Assembly (NCBI GenBank): GCA_021809885.1
Contig: JAJZJY010000005.1
Location: 1-32,602, forward strand
Reading direction: 5' to 3'
Length of the DNA stretch: 32,602 bases
DNA from: Actinomycetes bacterium
GTDB lineage: Bacteria > Actinomycetota > Acidimicrobiia > Acidimicrobiales > Palsa-688
Shown piece after piece: positions 7,107 to 15,185 of the stretch; positions within the stretch are counted from its first letter, which is position 1, and each line of letters opens with the position of its first letter. A model generated the notes under the pieces. It worked only from the letters and a program-made list of their open reading frames with translations. It searched no databases and was not told the DNA's origin. The position numbers and the translations under genes were made by a program.

Positions 7107-7934
7107 ATGGTTCGTGACGATGGTCGGCCGAACGCGGATCTGCGGGCGGACGGAAACAAAGTGGCGGCCAGCGTCATGACCGACGCGGGTTCCCCCGTCC
7201 CTCTCTACTACCAGGTCTTCGGCGTGCTCCGACAGCGGATGATCGACGGAGTTTACCCGCCCGGGCATCGGCTCGTCTCCGAGGACGAATTGGCCGCCGA
7301 GTTCGGGGTGAGCAGGGCCACCGTCCGCCAAGCGGTCGGCGAACTCGTCCGCGAAGGGGTGGTGAGCCGCCAACAGGGTCGTGGGACCTTCGTCAACGCC
7401 AGCGTGGCCCATTCGCTCGGCTTACGATTCCGTGGGTCGCTGCGGGACCTCATCAGTGAGACGACTCGGGCGGGGATCCTCAGGGTCGAGGTGCAGAGGG
7501 ATGCGCCGGTTCAGCAGCGAATCGCCGAAGCGCTGGGTCTCGAAGTACCGCGCGCCACTGTGGTGCGACGCACGCGGACGATGGACCACCGCCCGTTCGC
7601 GTATACCGTGAACCACCTGCCGCCGCCGCTCAACGATCTCATCAGCGAGAAGGAACTGAAGCGCGTCGGCATGATGACCCTGCTCGAGCAGAAGGGCATC
7701 GTGTTCGGTGGGGCGACCCAGTCGATCCGGGCACAACTCGCCGACGTTCAAGTCTCACGCGCTCTTGACGTCGAGTTCGGGGCACCGGTGCTCTTCGTCG
7801 AGCGGTTGCTGCTCAAGAAGGACGGCCAACCGTGCGAGTTCGTCCAATCCTGGTACCGGGGTGATATCTACGAGTTCAGGGTCCATCTTGACATCGTGGG
7901 GGACGTTCGCGACCTCCGGTCGCACCTGGCCTGA
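7107..7934 (+). CDS. GntR-family transcriptional regulator, HutC subfamily (UTRA domain)
   Basis: 275 residues. Residues ~27-95 are the winged helix-turn-helix: PLYYQVFGVLRQRM, LVSEDELAAEFGVSRATVRQAV and VSRQQGRGTFV, all typical of GntR proteins. Residues ~110-265 match the UTRA ligand-binding fold of the HutC/FarR subfamily (ALGLEVPRATVVRRTRTM, LLLKKDGQPCEFVQSWYRGDIYEF). Such regulators usually repress a catabolic operon and release DNA when they bind a pathway intermediate. ATG 7107 has AAAGGAG at 7091-7097 with a 9-base spacer, better than the TTG used in the ORF track. It is the only regulator in the window and sits between the beta-oxidation cluster and the seven-gene operon, so it is the leading candidate to control both. 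The ligand is unknown. Confidence 0.9.
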   Translation: MVRDDGRPNADLRADGNKVAASVMTDAGSPVPLYYQVFGVLRQRMIDGVYPPGHRLVSEDELAAEFGVSRATVRQAVGELVREGVVSRQQGRGTFVNASVAHSLGLRFRGSLRDLISETTRAGILRVEVQRDAPVQQRIAEALGLEVPRATVVRRTRTMDHRPFAYTVNHLPPPLNDLISEKELKRVGMMTLLEQKGIVFGGATQSIRAQLADVQVSRALDVEFGAPVLFVERLLLKKDGQPCEFVQSWYRGDIYEFRVHLDIVGDVRDLRSHLA

Positions 7935-8116
7935 GGCATCACGGCGCGCGGGATGGCGCCTGTGCTTGTCCACTCCCTCTTCGCTTCGCCCGTGGGCCGC
8001 TTGATGGTGGCGGTCCGCTGCTGCCTGCCGTCATCCGCTCCCGTTGCCTGCGGCCATCGAACGGTCTTCTTCCTGAATCTCCCTGTGGTCGCGACGCCAG
8101 GTTTCACACCATCCGG

Positions 8117-8145
8117 TAGACAGGTGGTCCGGTTGTTAGTATGAT
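8117..8145 (+). promoter_or_regulatory. promoter of the seven-gene catabolic operon
   Basis: TAGACA (8117-8122), 17-base spacer, TATGAT (8140-8145). The -10 hexamer is identical to those at 2908 and 28245. The ATG in the -10 box is the start chosen by the ORF track (8141), which supports the later GTG at 8174 as the true start. The preceding bases 7935-8116 show no gene. Confidence 0.6.
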
Positions 8146-8173
8146 ATGTGCAGTTCCGTGGGGGAGGCTGAAG

Positions 8174-9934
8174 GTGACGAAGAGAAGTGGTGCTCAGGCG
8201 TTGGTCCGAGTCCTTGCCGCGCACGGTGTGGAGCATGTCTTCGGACTGTGCGGTCACACGATCGTGCCGGCACTCGCTGCGCTGGAGTCCTCGAAGATCC
8301 GCTTCGTCGGCGTGCATCATGAACAGGCGGCTGCGCATGCCGCCGATGGCTATGCCCGGGTGACGGGCGAGCCGCAGGTTGTCCTGTGCCACCTGGGGCC
8401 CGGCATGACCAATGCCCTGACCGGAGTTGCCAATGCATGTCTTGACGATGTCCCGATGGTCGTCGTTGCCGGGAACGTGCAGAGCTACTTCCAGGGCCGA
8501 CATGCACACATGGAGACGACGCTGCATGCCGACGCCAGTCAGTCAGAGGCGTACCGACCATGGTGCAAGCGTGTCTGGCGCGTGGAGCGTCCTGAGGCGC
8601 TGGTCCCCGCCCTCGACGCCGCCTTCGTCGTGGCGCGCAGCGGGCGCCCGGGCCCCGTCCTAGTTGACGTGGCTATGGATGTGTTCTCGTCGCCCGTGGA
8701 GATCCCGGACGAGTTCGTCCCGCGCGTGATCCGCTCGGCGACAACTATCGATCCCGGGATGGCGGAGGTCACTGCCGACCTGTTGTTGTCTGCGCGACGT
8801 CCCGTCATCTACGCCGGCGAAGAGGCCGGCCGGCGCCGGGCTGGCGGCGCGTTGGTGGTGCTGGCCGAGGCGTTGGGAGCGCCACTGGCCTACGCCTTGA
8901 TGGCGAAGGGGGCCGTTCCCGACTCGCACCCCTTGTGTGTGGGGATGTCCGGCTTCTGGGGGACGCCGGCTGCCAACGCCGCCTGTCGAGAGGCAGATGT
9001 GCTGTTCGCCGTGGGTGCCACCTTCTCGGAACTCGATGCCAGTTCCTGGGAGCCGGGCAAGACCTTTGCCATCCCACCCACGCGGCTCGTGCATAGTCAC
9101 GAGGACGCTTCCGAGATCGGCCGGAGCTATCCTGCTGCTCTCGGGGTGTGCGCTCCGGCTGATGCCTTCGCCGTAGCGGTAGCCGAGCGCGTCCTGGCCC
9201 GGATGGCTACGCAGACGGTCATAGTGGAGCTACCCAGCGCGCTGCGGGACCTGAAGCGGCAGTTCGCCGATCAGCTGGCCCCCGCCCGGGCGGCTGACGA
9301 CATGCCCCTTCGACCAGAGCGGGTGCTGGCCGAAGTCGAGCGGCTGATGGCGTCAGGCAACATCGTCCTAGTGGGCGACACCGGCTGGAACAAGAACGGG
9401 GTGGGCCAGCAAGTCTGCCTCGACGCGCCGGGGCGGTTCGTGGTCGCCGGCGGCTACGCCACCATGGGCTTCGGGCCAGCGGCCGCGCTCGGCGTGGCTT
9501 TGGCGGCGCCGGAACGGTCGGTGATCGCAATGGTCGGTGATGGTGCATTCCTGGCCAACCCAGCTGTCGTGGTCACTGCCGTCGAGGAGCGAATCCCGGT
9601 CGTGTGGGTCGTGATGAACAACGGAACCTACGCCACAATCAGTGGGATGCAGGGCCGGCACTTCGGGAGTGATTACGGCTCGAGCTTTGACGCGAGCCGC
9701 ACGGACTATGCGGCACTGGCCAGCGCCGTTGGGGGCGTGGGGGCGCGGGTGGAACGCGCCGATCAGCTTGGACCTCTGATTGCTGAGGCGCTTGCATCAC
9801 GCAAGCCATGGGTGATCGATGTCCCTTGCTCCCGGGAGAATGTCCCGACCACCGGTGCCTGGGAGATCAACGAGTTGTTCGGGTCAGGGATCGCGGTCGA
9901 CGCTGCAGCGGAAAGGGTCAGAAATGCCGAATGA
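8174..9934 (+). CDS. thiamine diphosphate-dependent enzyme (acetolactate synthase/decarboxylase superfamily)
   Basis: 586 residues, usual for the POX/AHAS superfamily. The order is Pyr domain with the catalytic Glu 50 (VHHEQAAAHAADGYARV), central TH3-like domain, and PP domain with the ThDP/Mg motif GDGAF (455-459) ending in NN (482-483). Members decarboxylate 2-oxoacids, cleave 2-hydroxyacyl-CoA, or join two-carbon units. This one resembles uncharacterised acetolactate-synthase-like proteins (FGLCGHT start, ACLDDVPMVVVAGNV), so the reaction is not assigned. An aldehyde product is suggested by the next gene, an aldehyde dehydrogenase. GTG 8174 has GGGGAGG at 8161-8167; the ATG at 8141 falls in the -10 box. 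It is first in a seven-gene operon and overlaps the next gene by 11 bases. Confidence 0.85.
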   Translation: MTKRSGAQALVRVLAAHGVEHVFGLCGHTIVPALAALESSKIRFVGVHHEQAAAHAADGYARVTGEPQVVLCHLGPGMTNALTGVANACLDDVPMVVVAGNVQSYFQGRHAHMETTLHADASQSEAYRPWCKRVWRVERPEALVPALDAAFVVARSGRPGPVLVDVAMDVFSSPVEIPDEFVPRVIRSATTIDPGMAEVTADLLLSARRPVIYAGEEAGRRRAGGALVVLAEALGAPLAYALMAKGAVPDSHPLCVGMSGFWGTPAANAACREADVLFAVGATFSELDASSWEPGKTFAIPPTRLVHSHEDASEIGRSYPAALGVCAPADAFAVAVAERVLARMATQTVIVELPSALRDLKRQFADQLAPARAADDMPLRPERVLAEVERLMASGNIVLVGDTGWNKNGVGQQVCLDAPGRFVVAGGYATMGFGPAAALGVALAAPERSVIAMVGDGAFLANPAVVVTAVEERIPVVWVVMNNGTYATISGMQGRHFGSDYGSSFDASRTDYAALASAVGGVGARVERADQLGPLIAEALASRKPWVIDVPCSRENVPTTGAWEINELFGSGIAVDAAAERVRNAE

Positions 9935-11396
9935 ACCAGCGACGACCGATCGCCTGCACGCGTTCCGCATGGTCGTCGGTGGCGAGCGCCGGGCTGGGCG
10001 TGGCGAGCAATCGGTTCTTGTCGAACCCTGGTCTGGTCAGCCGTTCGCTACTGTCGAAATGGGCACGACCGACGACCTCGACGACGCGGTCTTCGCGGCA
10101 GCTGCCGCCTTTGATGGTTCCGGATGGGCGACGGGGCGTCCCCTGGACCGGGCGGCCGTCCTGGGCCAGGTTGCCTCCACGTTGCGCGCGCGTACGGAGG
10201 AGATCGGTGCACTCGAGGCCCGCAACGTCGGCCGTCCCTTGGCAGAGTGCCGTCACAATGTCGAATTGGCGGCAGATGCATTCGCCTACTTCGCCTCGTT
10301 GTCCACGCATTTGCGGGGTGCCAGCATTCCGATCGGATCGGGGTTGCTCGATTACTCGCTTCGGGAGCCGTACGGCGTTTGCGGCCTGATCACGCCGTGG
10401 AACAACCCGATCGTGCTCTCGTCATGGAAGATCGCTGCTGGCCTGGCGGCAGGGAACGCCCTGGTCGTCAAACCTGCCAGCGCCACACCGCTGTCGGTGC
10501 TCATCATGGCCGACCTGTTGGAAGAGGCCGGCTTACCCGGGGGCATACTCAACGTGGTCCCCGGCCCGGGCGGCCAGTTGGGTGACCACCTGGCGGCACA
10601 CCCAGGAGTTCGCAAGGTCAGTTTCACGGGTTCGACGGCCACGGGAATCCACGTGTTGCAGCGGGCTGCACCGAACCTTGCCAAGGTCTCGCTCGAGCTC
10701 GGTGGGAAGTCGCCGTCGCTGGTGTTCGCTGATGCAGAGATGGACGCAGCCATCTCCGGCTCGGTGCCCGCCATGTTCTCGAACGCGGGACAGATGTGCA
10801 CGGCCCGAAGCCGGATCCTGGTGCAGCGATCACGCTACGACGAGTTCCTCGATCGCTTCGTCGACCGAGTCGGGCAGCTCAAGATGGGTAGCCCCTTCGA
10901 TGACGCTGTGACGCTGGGCCCTCTGATCTCGCCCGCCCAGGTCGACACCGTGCTCCGGTTCATTGAACGGGCGAAGGCCGACGGGGCCCGGATCGTCTGC
11001 GGCGGAGGCCGCCCGTCGGACCCCATGCTGGCCGCGGGGAACTTCGTGGAGCCCACCGTGATCACCGGTGTCAAAGACGACATGGAGATCGTCACGGAGG
11101 AAGTGTTCGGTCCGGTGGTGGTCGTCGAGCAGTTCGATGACGAAGACGAGGTCGTCCGGCGCGTCAACGCATCGAGGTATGGCCTGGCCGCCACCGTGTG
11201 GACCAGGGACCTCGCGCTCGCTCACCGGGTGGCTGCCGTGCTCCAGGCGGGCACGGTGACCATCAACACCACGAAGGTGAGTCACGTGTACGCGCCATTC
11301 GGTGGCTACAAGCAGAGTGGGCTCGGGCGTGAGCTCGGGCTCGAAGGATTGGACGAGTTCTTGCAGGTCAAGAACGTCATCGTGAGCACAGTGTGA
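9924..11396 (+). CDS. aldehyde dehydrogenase family protein
   Basis: 490 residues, standard length for NAD(P)-dependent aldehyde dehydrogenases that oxidise an aldehyde to the acid. The oxyanion Asn is in PWNNP, the cofactor Lys in VVKPAS, the general-base Glu 258 in LELGGKSP, and the nucleophile Cys 292 in NAGQMCTARSR. PFGGYKQSGLGRELG is the usual C-terminal segment. ATG 9924 lies inside the end of the ThDP gene (11-base overlap), so the two are translated together; the earlier start in the ORF track is an upstream extension. It probably takes the aldehyde made by the ThDP enzyme, and its acid product would feed the acyl-CoA synthetase encoded next. Substrate not determined. Confidence 0.92.
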   Translation: MPNEPATTDRLHAFRMVVGGERRAGRGEQSVLVEPWSGQPFATVEMGTTDDLDDAVFAAAAAFDGSGWATGRPLDRAAVLGQVASTLRARTEEIGALEARNVGRPLAECRHNVELAADAFAYFASLSTHLRGASIPIGSGLLDYSLREPYGVCGLITPWNNPIVLSSWKIAAGLAAGNALVVKPASATPLSVLIMADLLEEAGLPGGILNVVPGPGGQLGDHLAAHPGVRKVSFTGSTATGIHVLQRAAPNLAKVSLELGGKSPSLVFADAEMDAAISGSVPAMFSNAGQMCTARSRILVQRSRYDEFLDRFVDRVGQLKMGSPFDDAVTLGPLISPAQVDTVLRFIERAKADGARIVCGGGRPSDPMLAAGNFVEPTVITGVKDDMEIVTEEVFGPVVVVEQFDDEDEVVRRVNASRYGLAATVWTRDLALAHRVAAVLQAGTVTINTTKVSHVYAPFGGYKQSGLGRELGLEGLDEFLQVKNVIVSTV

Positions 11397-13570
11397 TGGT
11401 TGGCAGCGCAAGTGGCGGTGGGGCCATTACCCGCACCGAGAGCAAGCGGCTCCGATCGCTGGCGCAGCAGCACCTGGCGTCGGGCACGACGAGTATGTCG
11501 GAGCACGAGGTCCGCCGATGGCTGGGGGAGGTCGTGCCCTTCGGGTCAGCGATCACGTGCCGGAATGCCCGAGAAGCGGGTGTGGCCGCCCGGTCTCTTG
11601 GCGGCCTTACCGTGGTAAAGCTTCTCTGTCCTGGGATACTCCACAAGTCGGACCTGGGATTCGTTCGCACTGGCCTGCAGTCGGCCGAAGACGTGGAGCA
11701 GGCGGCCTCGGAGCTTCTGCGGAGGGCGAGCGAGATGGGCTTGCCCGAGGCTGAGCTCAGCGTTCAGCAACAGTTGACGGGCGTCGAGATGGCAGTTGGC
11801 GTACGGCTCGATCCGCTCGGGGTGATCCTGATGGTGGCGGCCGGCGGCGAGCTGATCGAAGTGACGCAGGACCGGGCACTCGCAATGGCGCCGGTTGCCC
11901 TGGATGAGGCGATGGACCTCATCGCGCAACTGCGTGTAGCCCGGGTCCTCGGCGGCTACCGCGGACGTGCTCGGGTGGACAGCGAAGCATTGGCACGCCT
12001 GCTGATAGTGGTCGGCGAAGTGGCCACCGCCATCCCGGAGATCGCTGAGCTCGACATGAATCCAGTGTTCGTGAATGAGCGAGGCGCCTTCGTTGCCGAT
12101 GCTGTCTGTGTACTGGAGCCGGCAGCCCCCGAAGAGGAGGACGTCGAGTTTCCTGATCTGCACCGGCTGTTTGCACCAAGGCGCGTGGTAGTGGTCGGGG
12201 GGAGCAGCGACGAGCGGAAAGTCGGTGGGCGGATCCTGCGCTACCTGCGCCAAGGCGACTTTGGTGGCGAGATCCTCGTCGTCAACCCGAAGGCAATGGA
12301 CGCGGACGATGTTACAAGTGTCCCGAGCGTAGCTGACGTGCGTCGGCCGGTGGATTTGGCGTGCATCGCCGTGCCGGCGTCGGCCGTGGCCGCCGTGGTC
12401 CGGGAGTGCGCGTCGGCCGGTGTCTCCTACGCGATCGTCTATTCCTCGGGGTTCGCCGAAGCCGGTCCGCCGGGTGCAGAAGCGCAATCCCAGCTTGTCG
12501 ACACCGCGGGGAACGTCCGGATCATCGGGCCGAACACGATTGGGATCGCCGCGCCGAGCCGAAAGCTGTTCGCTACCTTCGGCATGGCGCTCGAGAGAGA
12601 CGGCTTGCTGTCCGGCCCCGTGGCACTGGTCTCCCAGAGTGGAGCCATCGCCAGCTCGCTGTTTAGCCGTACAGCTGACTTCGGCGTGGGACTCAGCCAC
12701 TGGATCAGCGTCGGGAACGAAGCCGACCTGGGGATCGAAGATTTCGTCGCTCACCTTGCCGATGATTCGAGCTGCGAGATCATCTGCCTCTTCATCGAGG
12801 GGATCCGGCGCCCCGCTGCGTTCGCCGCAGCGGTGGCCCGGGCCCACGACGCAGGGAAGCCGCTCATCGCTGTGAAGACGGGGCGCTCGGAGGCCGGTAG
12901 AAAGGCAGCAGCGTCTCACACAGGTGCGATGACCGGTGTGGACAGCAGCTACGACGCGTTCTTCCGCCGACACGGGATCATCCGCGTCGATGGGCTCCCG
13001 GACCTATTCGTGGCTGCCAAAGGAGTGATGACCCTCGGTCCGGTGACGGGCCAGCGTGTCGGCATCGTCTCAATGTCGGGCGGTGCATGCTCGTTGCTGG
13101 CCGACCGGTGTGTTGCTGCCGGGCTCGAGGTGCCGACCCTGGACGTGAAGGTGCAACAGGCTCTGCTCGGTGTGCTACCCGAGTTCAGCGCCGTGACCAA
13201 TCCCGTCGACGTGACGGCCGTCGGTGTTGAGCGCCCACACCTAGTGCGCGACGTGGTCGACGTCCTGCGCCGTAGCGGCGCTGTCGATCTCGTCTTGGTG
13301 CAACTCAGCACCAATGCCGACCCCGGGGCGGCAGCGATGGCTACCGACCTGGTGGAGCTCCATTCCCATCCAGGAGTGCCGTTCCTGGTAGCGCGGCTCG
13401 GCTCGCCCGCCCTTGCTCCGGAAGCGATGGGGATCTACGGCCGAGCCGGGATGCCAGTGTTCACCTGGCCCGAAGAGCTGGTCGTTGCAGCGAGCGCAGC
13501 GGTGCAGCACGGTTGCGTGCTATCCAAGCAGAAGGTGGCAGGGGAGGCCGAGCTGTGGACTTCCGCCTGA
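11396..13570 (+). CDS. NDP-forming acyl-CoA synthetase, beta-alpha domain order
   Basis: 724 residues. Residues ~35-240 are the ATP-grasp (beta) domain: VVKLLCPGILHKSDLGF and ELDMNPVFV. Residues ~255-380 are the CoA-binding Rossmann domain (VVVVGGSSDERKVGGRILRYL, IGPNTIGI). Residues ~405-700 form the ligase part (VALVSQSGAIASSLFSR) with the phospho-His 508 in SHTGAMTG. It makes an acyl-CoA from a free acid, ATP and CoA, releasing ADP and phosphate. Many fused family members have alpha first; here beta comes first. ATG 11396 overlaps the aldehyde dehydrogenase stop as TGATG; the track start is a GTG one codon earlier. It would activate the acid made by that enzyme. Substrate unknown. Confidence 0.88.
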   Translation: MVGSASGGGAITRTESKRLRSLAQQHLASGTTSMSEHEVRRWLGEVVPFGSAITCRNAREAGVAARSLGGLTVVKLLCPGILHKSDLGFVRTGLQSAEDVEQAASELLRRASEMGLPEAELSVQQQLTGVEMAVGVRLDPLGVILMVAAGGELIEVTQDRALAMAPVALDEAMDLIAQLRVARVLGGYRGRARVDSEALARLLIVVGEVATAIPEIAELDMNPVFVNERGAFVADAVCVLEPAAPEEEDVEFPDLHRLFAPRRVVVVGGSSDERKVGGRILRYLRQGDFGGEILVVNPKAMDADDVTSVPSVADVRRPVDLACIAVPASAVAAVVRECASAGVSYAIVYSSGFAEAGPPGAEAQSQLVDTAGNVRIIGPNTIGIAAPSRKLFATFGMALERDGLLSGPVALVSQSGAIASSLFSRTADFGVGLSHWISVGNEADLGIEDFVAHLADDSSCEIICLFIEGIRRPAAFAAAVARAHDAGKPLIAVKTGRSEAGRKAAASHTGAMTGVDSSYDAFFRRHGIIRVDGLPDLFVAAKGVMTLGPVTGQRVGIVSMSGGACSLLADRCVAAGLEVPTLDVKVQQALLGVLPEFSAVTNPVDVTAVGVERPHLVRDVVDVLRRSGAVDLVLVQLSTNADPGAAAMATDLVELHSHPGVPFLVARLGSPALAPEAMGIYGRAGMPVFTWPEELVVAASAAVQHGCVLSKQKVAGEAELWTSA

Positions 13571-14691
13571 GCAGCGAGCAACGGGCGTTGGCTGAATTGG
13601 CAACGGAACTGGCTCGGCAGTCGGCCCCCGACCCGTTCGTCTCCTGGGAAGAGGCCGGTCGATTCCCGTGGTCGTTTGGCACCGAGTTGGGCAAGCACGG
13701 CCTCACGGGCATCGACGTCCCCGAAGAGATTGGTGGCCAGGGTGGCTCGCTTCTGGATGCGTTGGTGGTGCTCGAATCGGTCGGGCGTGTGGCGCCCCAC
13801 CTGGCCGATGCGGTCCAAGCGACCAATTTCGGTGCGATGCGCCAGATTGCAGCTTTCGGCAGCGAACGGGTGGTGGTCGATGTGCTGAAGCCGGTGCTTG
13901 CCGGGGAGGCACTGGCGACGGTTGGTATGTCCGAGCCCGATGCGGGATCTGGTCTGGCGTCGCTGCGGACCAGGGCCAGGCGCGAAGGGCGCGACGTGGT
14001 GCTCGATGGCGCCAAGCAGTTCAATTCCAACGGGCCGCACGCCACCCACTATGTTGTGTGGTGCCGCTTCGGCCCCGAGCGGCAGGACGTGGGCGCGGTT
14101 GTGGTGCCGGCCGACGCTCCCGGGTTCGCTCGGGGAAAGACGGAACGGTTCATGTCCGGTGAGGTCTACTGCTCGCTGCACATGGACCACTGTCGCGTGC
14201 CCGTCGATTACGTCCTTCTGGACCGCGACGGCATCCGCCGCATGATGCCGATCTTCAATATCGAGCGCCTTGGGAATGCTACGCGTTCGTACGCGTTCGG
14301 CGAGCTGGCATTTCACCTGGCAACCCGCTACATGACCGAGCGGTCGGTCGGCGGCCAGCGGCTGACGGAGTTCCAGGGCCTGCGGTGGCGCGTGGCGGAC
14401 CTCCGCATCCGCCTGGACGCGGCACGGTTGCTCCTGTACCGAGCGGCCTGCGAGCTGACGGATGGTGTTCCGGACGGTGACAACGTGTCGATTGCCAAGT
14501 GCGCGGCCAATGAGGTGGGGTTCGAGGCGGCACACCAGGCACTGCAGATCTACGGCGGGTACGGCTTCGGGAGCGAGTCAGCTGTCGAATACCTGTTCAA
14601 ACGGACCCGTGGCTGGATGATCGCCGGAGGCAGCGTTGAGGTACAACGGAACCGCATCGCGCGTGAGGTCTTCAGGAGGATCGAGGGATGA
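13555..14691 (+). CDS. acyl-CoA dehydrogenase family protein
   Basis: 378 residues, normal for FAD acyl-CoA dehydrogenases that introduce the alpha-beta double bond. FAD/substrate motifs include MSEPDAGSGLASL near residue 125 and the C-terminal LQIYGGYGFGSE and GWMIAGGSVEVQRNRIA. The position of the MCAD catalytic Glu (IYEGTSQIQ) is Gly here. Glu 237 in FNIERLG aligns with the alternative base of isovaleryl-CoA dehydrogenase, which points to a branched or unusual substrate. GTG 13555 with GGGGAGG 7 bases upstream gives VDFRLSSEQ, the usual start; it overlaps the synthetase by 16 bases. The next gene overlaps its stop as ATGA. It would oxidise the acyl-CoA made by the synthetase. Confidence 0.9.
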   Translation: MDFRLSSEQRALAELATELARQSAPDPFVSWEEAGRFPWSFGTELGKHGLTGIDVPEEIGGQGGSLLDALVVLESVGRVAPHLADAVQATNFGAMRQIAAFGSERVVVDVLKPVLAGEALATVGMSEPDAGSGLASLRTRARREGRDVVLDGAKQFNSNGPHATHYVVWCRFGPERQDVGAVVVPADAPGFARGKTERFMSGEVYCSLHMDHCRVPVDYVLLDRDGIRRMMPIFNIERLGNATRSYAFGELAFHLATRYMTERSVGGQRLTEFQGLRWRVADLRIRLDAARLLLYRAACELTDGVPDGDNVSIAKCAANEVGFEAAHQALQIYGGYGFGSESAVEYLFKRTRGWMIAGGSVEVQRNRIAREVFRRIEG

Positions 14692-15185
14692 GCACGTCGG
14701 CGAGCTCCGATCCGGGAGACATGTTGGTGCGGGTGTCGGGTGACGGCTGGGCTCCACCCGTCACGGTGACGAAGACGGTCAGCGAGTCCGACATCTATCA
14801 GTTCGCCGGAATTACAGGTGACTTCTCTCCGATCCATGTCGATGCTGAGTACGCCCGGCACCAGCCGGTCGGCCAGCGAGTCGCTCACGGCGTGCTCCTC
14901 CTCGGACTGATGTCTGCCGCGTCGACAGCTTGGTGTCGGGTCGCCCAGGTCGACACATTGTCCTACGGGTACGACCACGTTCGGTTCGTGCGCGCGGTCA
15001 TGATCGGGGACACAGTCACCGTCCGGTACGAGGTCGTGGACCACTTGCCCCTGAAGCGCCAGTACCTGAGCAAGGTCGAGGCGTCGAACCAGCGCGGGGA
15101 GATCGTGGCGGTGGCCGAGCACATCCTGTGGGAGTTCCCTACGGACGACGATCCGGCGGTCCGATCCGAAGGGGGTTGGCGGTGA
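14688..15185 (+). CDS. MaoC-like enoyl-CoA hydratase (hot-dog fold)
   Basis: 165 residues, single hot-dog domain. FAGITGDFSPIHVDAEYA fits the hydratase 2 motif with catalytic Asp 45 and His 50; the usual Asn (GDxNP) is Ser. VAHGVLLLGL follows, as in other MaoC proteins. These enzymes hydrate enoyl-CoA to the (R)-3-hydroxyacyl-CoA. ATG 14688 overlaps the stop of the acyl-CoA dehydrogenase (ATGA), and its own stop overlaps the GTG of the next gene (GTGA), showing tight translational coupling. The position after the dehydrogenase fits hydration of its product. The R stereochemistry is known of the family and not shown by the sequence. Confidence 0.87.
   Translation: MSTSASSDPGDMLVRVSGDGWAPPVTVTKTVSESDIYQFAGITGDFSPIHVDAEYARHQPVGQRVAHGVLLLGLMSAASTAWCRVAQVDTLSYGYDHVRFVRAVMIGDTVTVRYEVVDHLPLKRQYLSKVEASNQRGEIVAVAEHILWEFPTDDDPAVRSEGGWR

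Noticed and set aside
8174-9934. ThDP gene as inositol-catabolism IolD, given the sugar-type importer
   Set aside because: No other iol genes (iolB, iolC, iolE, iolG-type) are in the window, and the sequence looks closer to acetolactate-synthase-like proteins.
11546-12973. 475-codon minus-strand ORF
   Set aside because: Shadow of the acyl-CoA synthetase, which has intact domains and a catalytic His.
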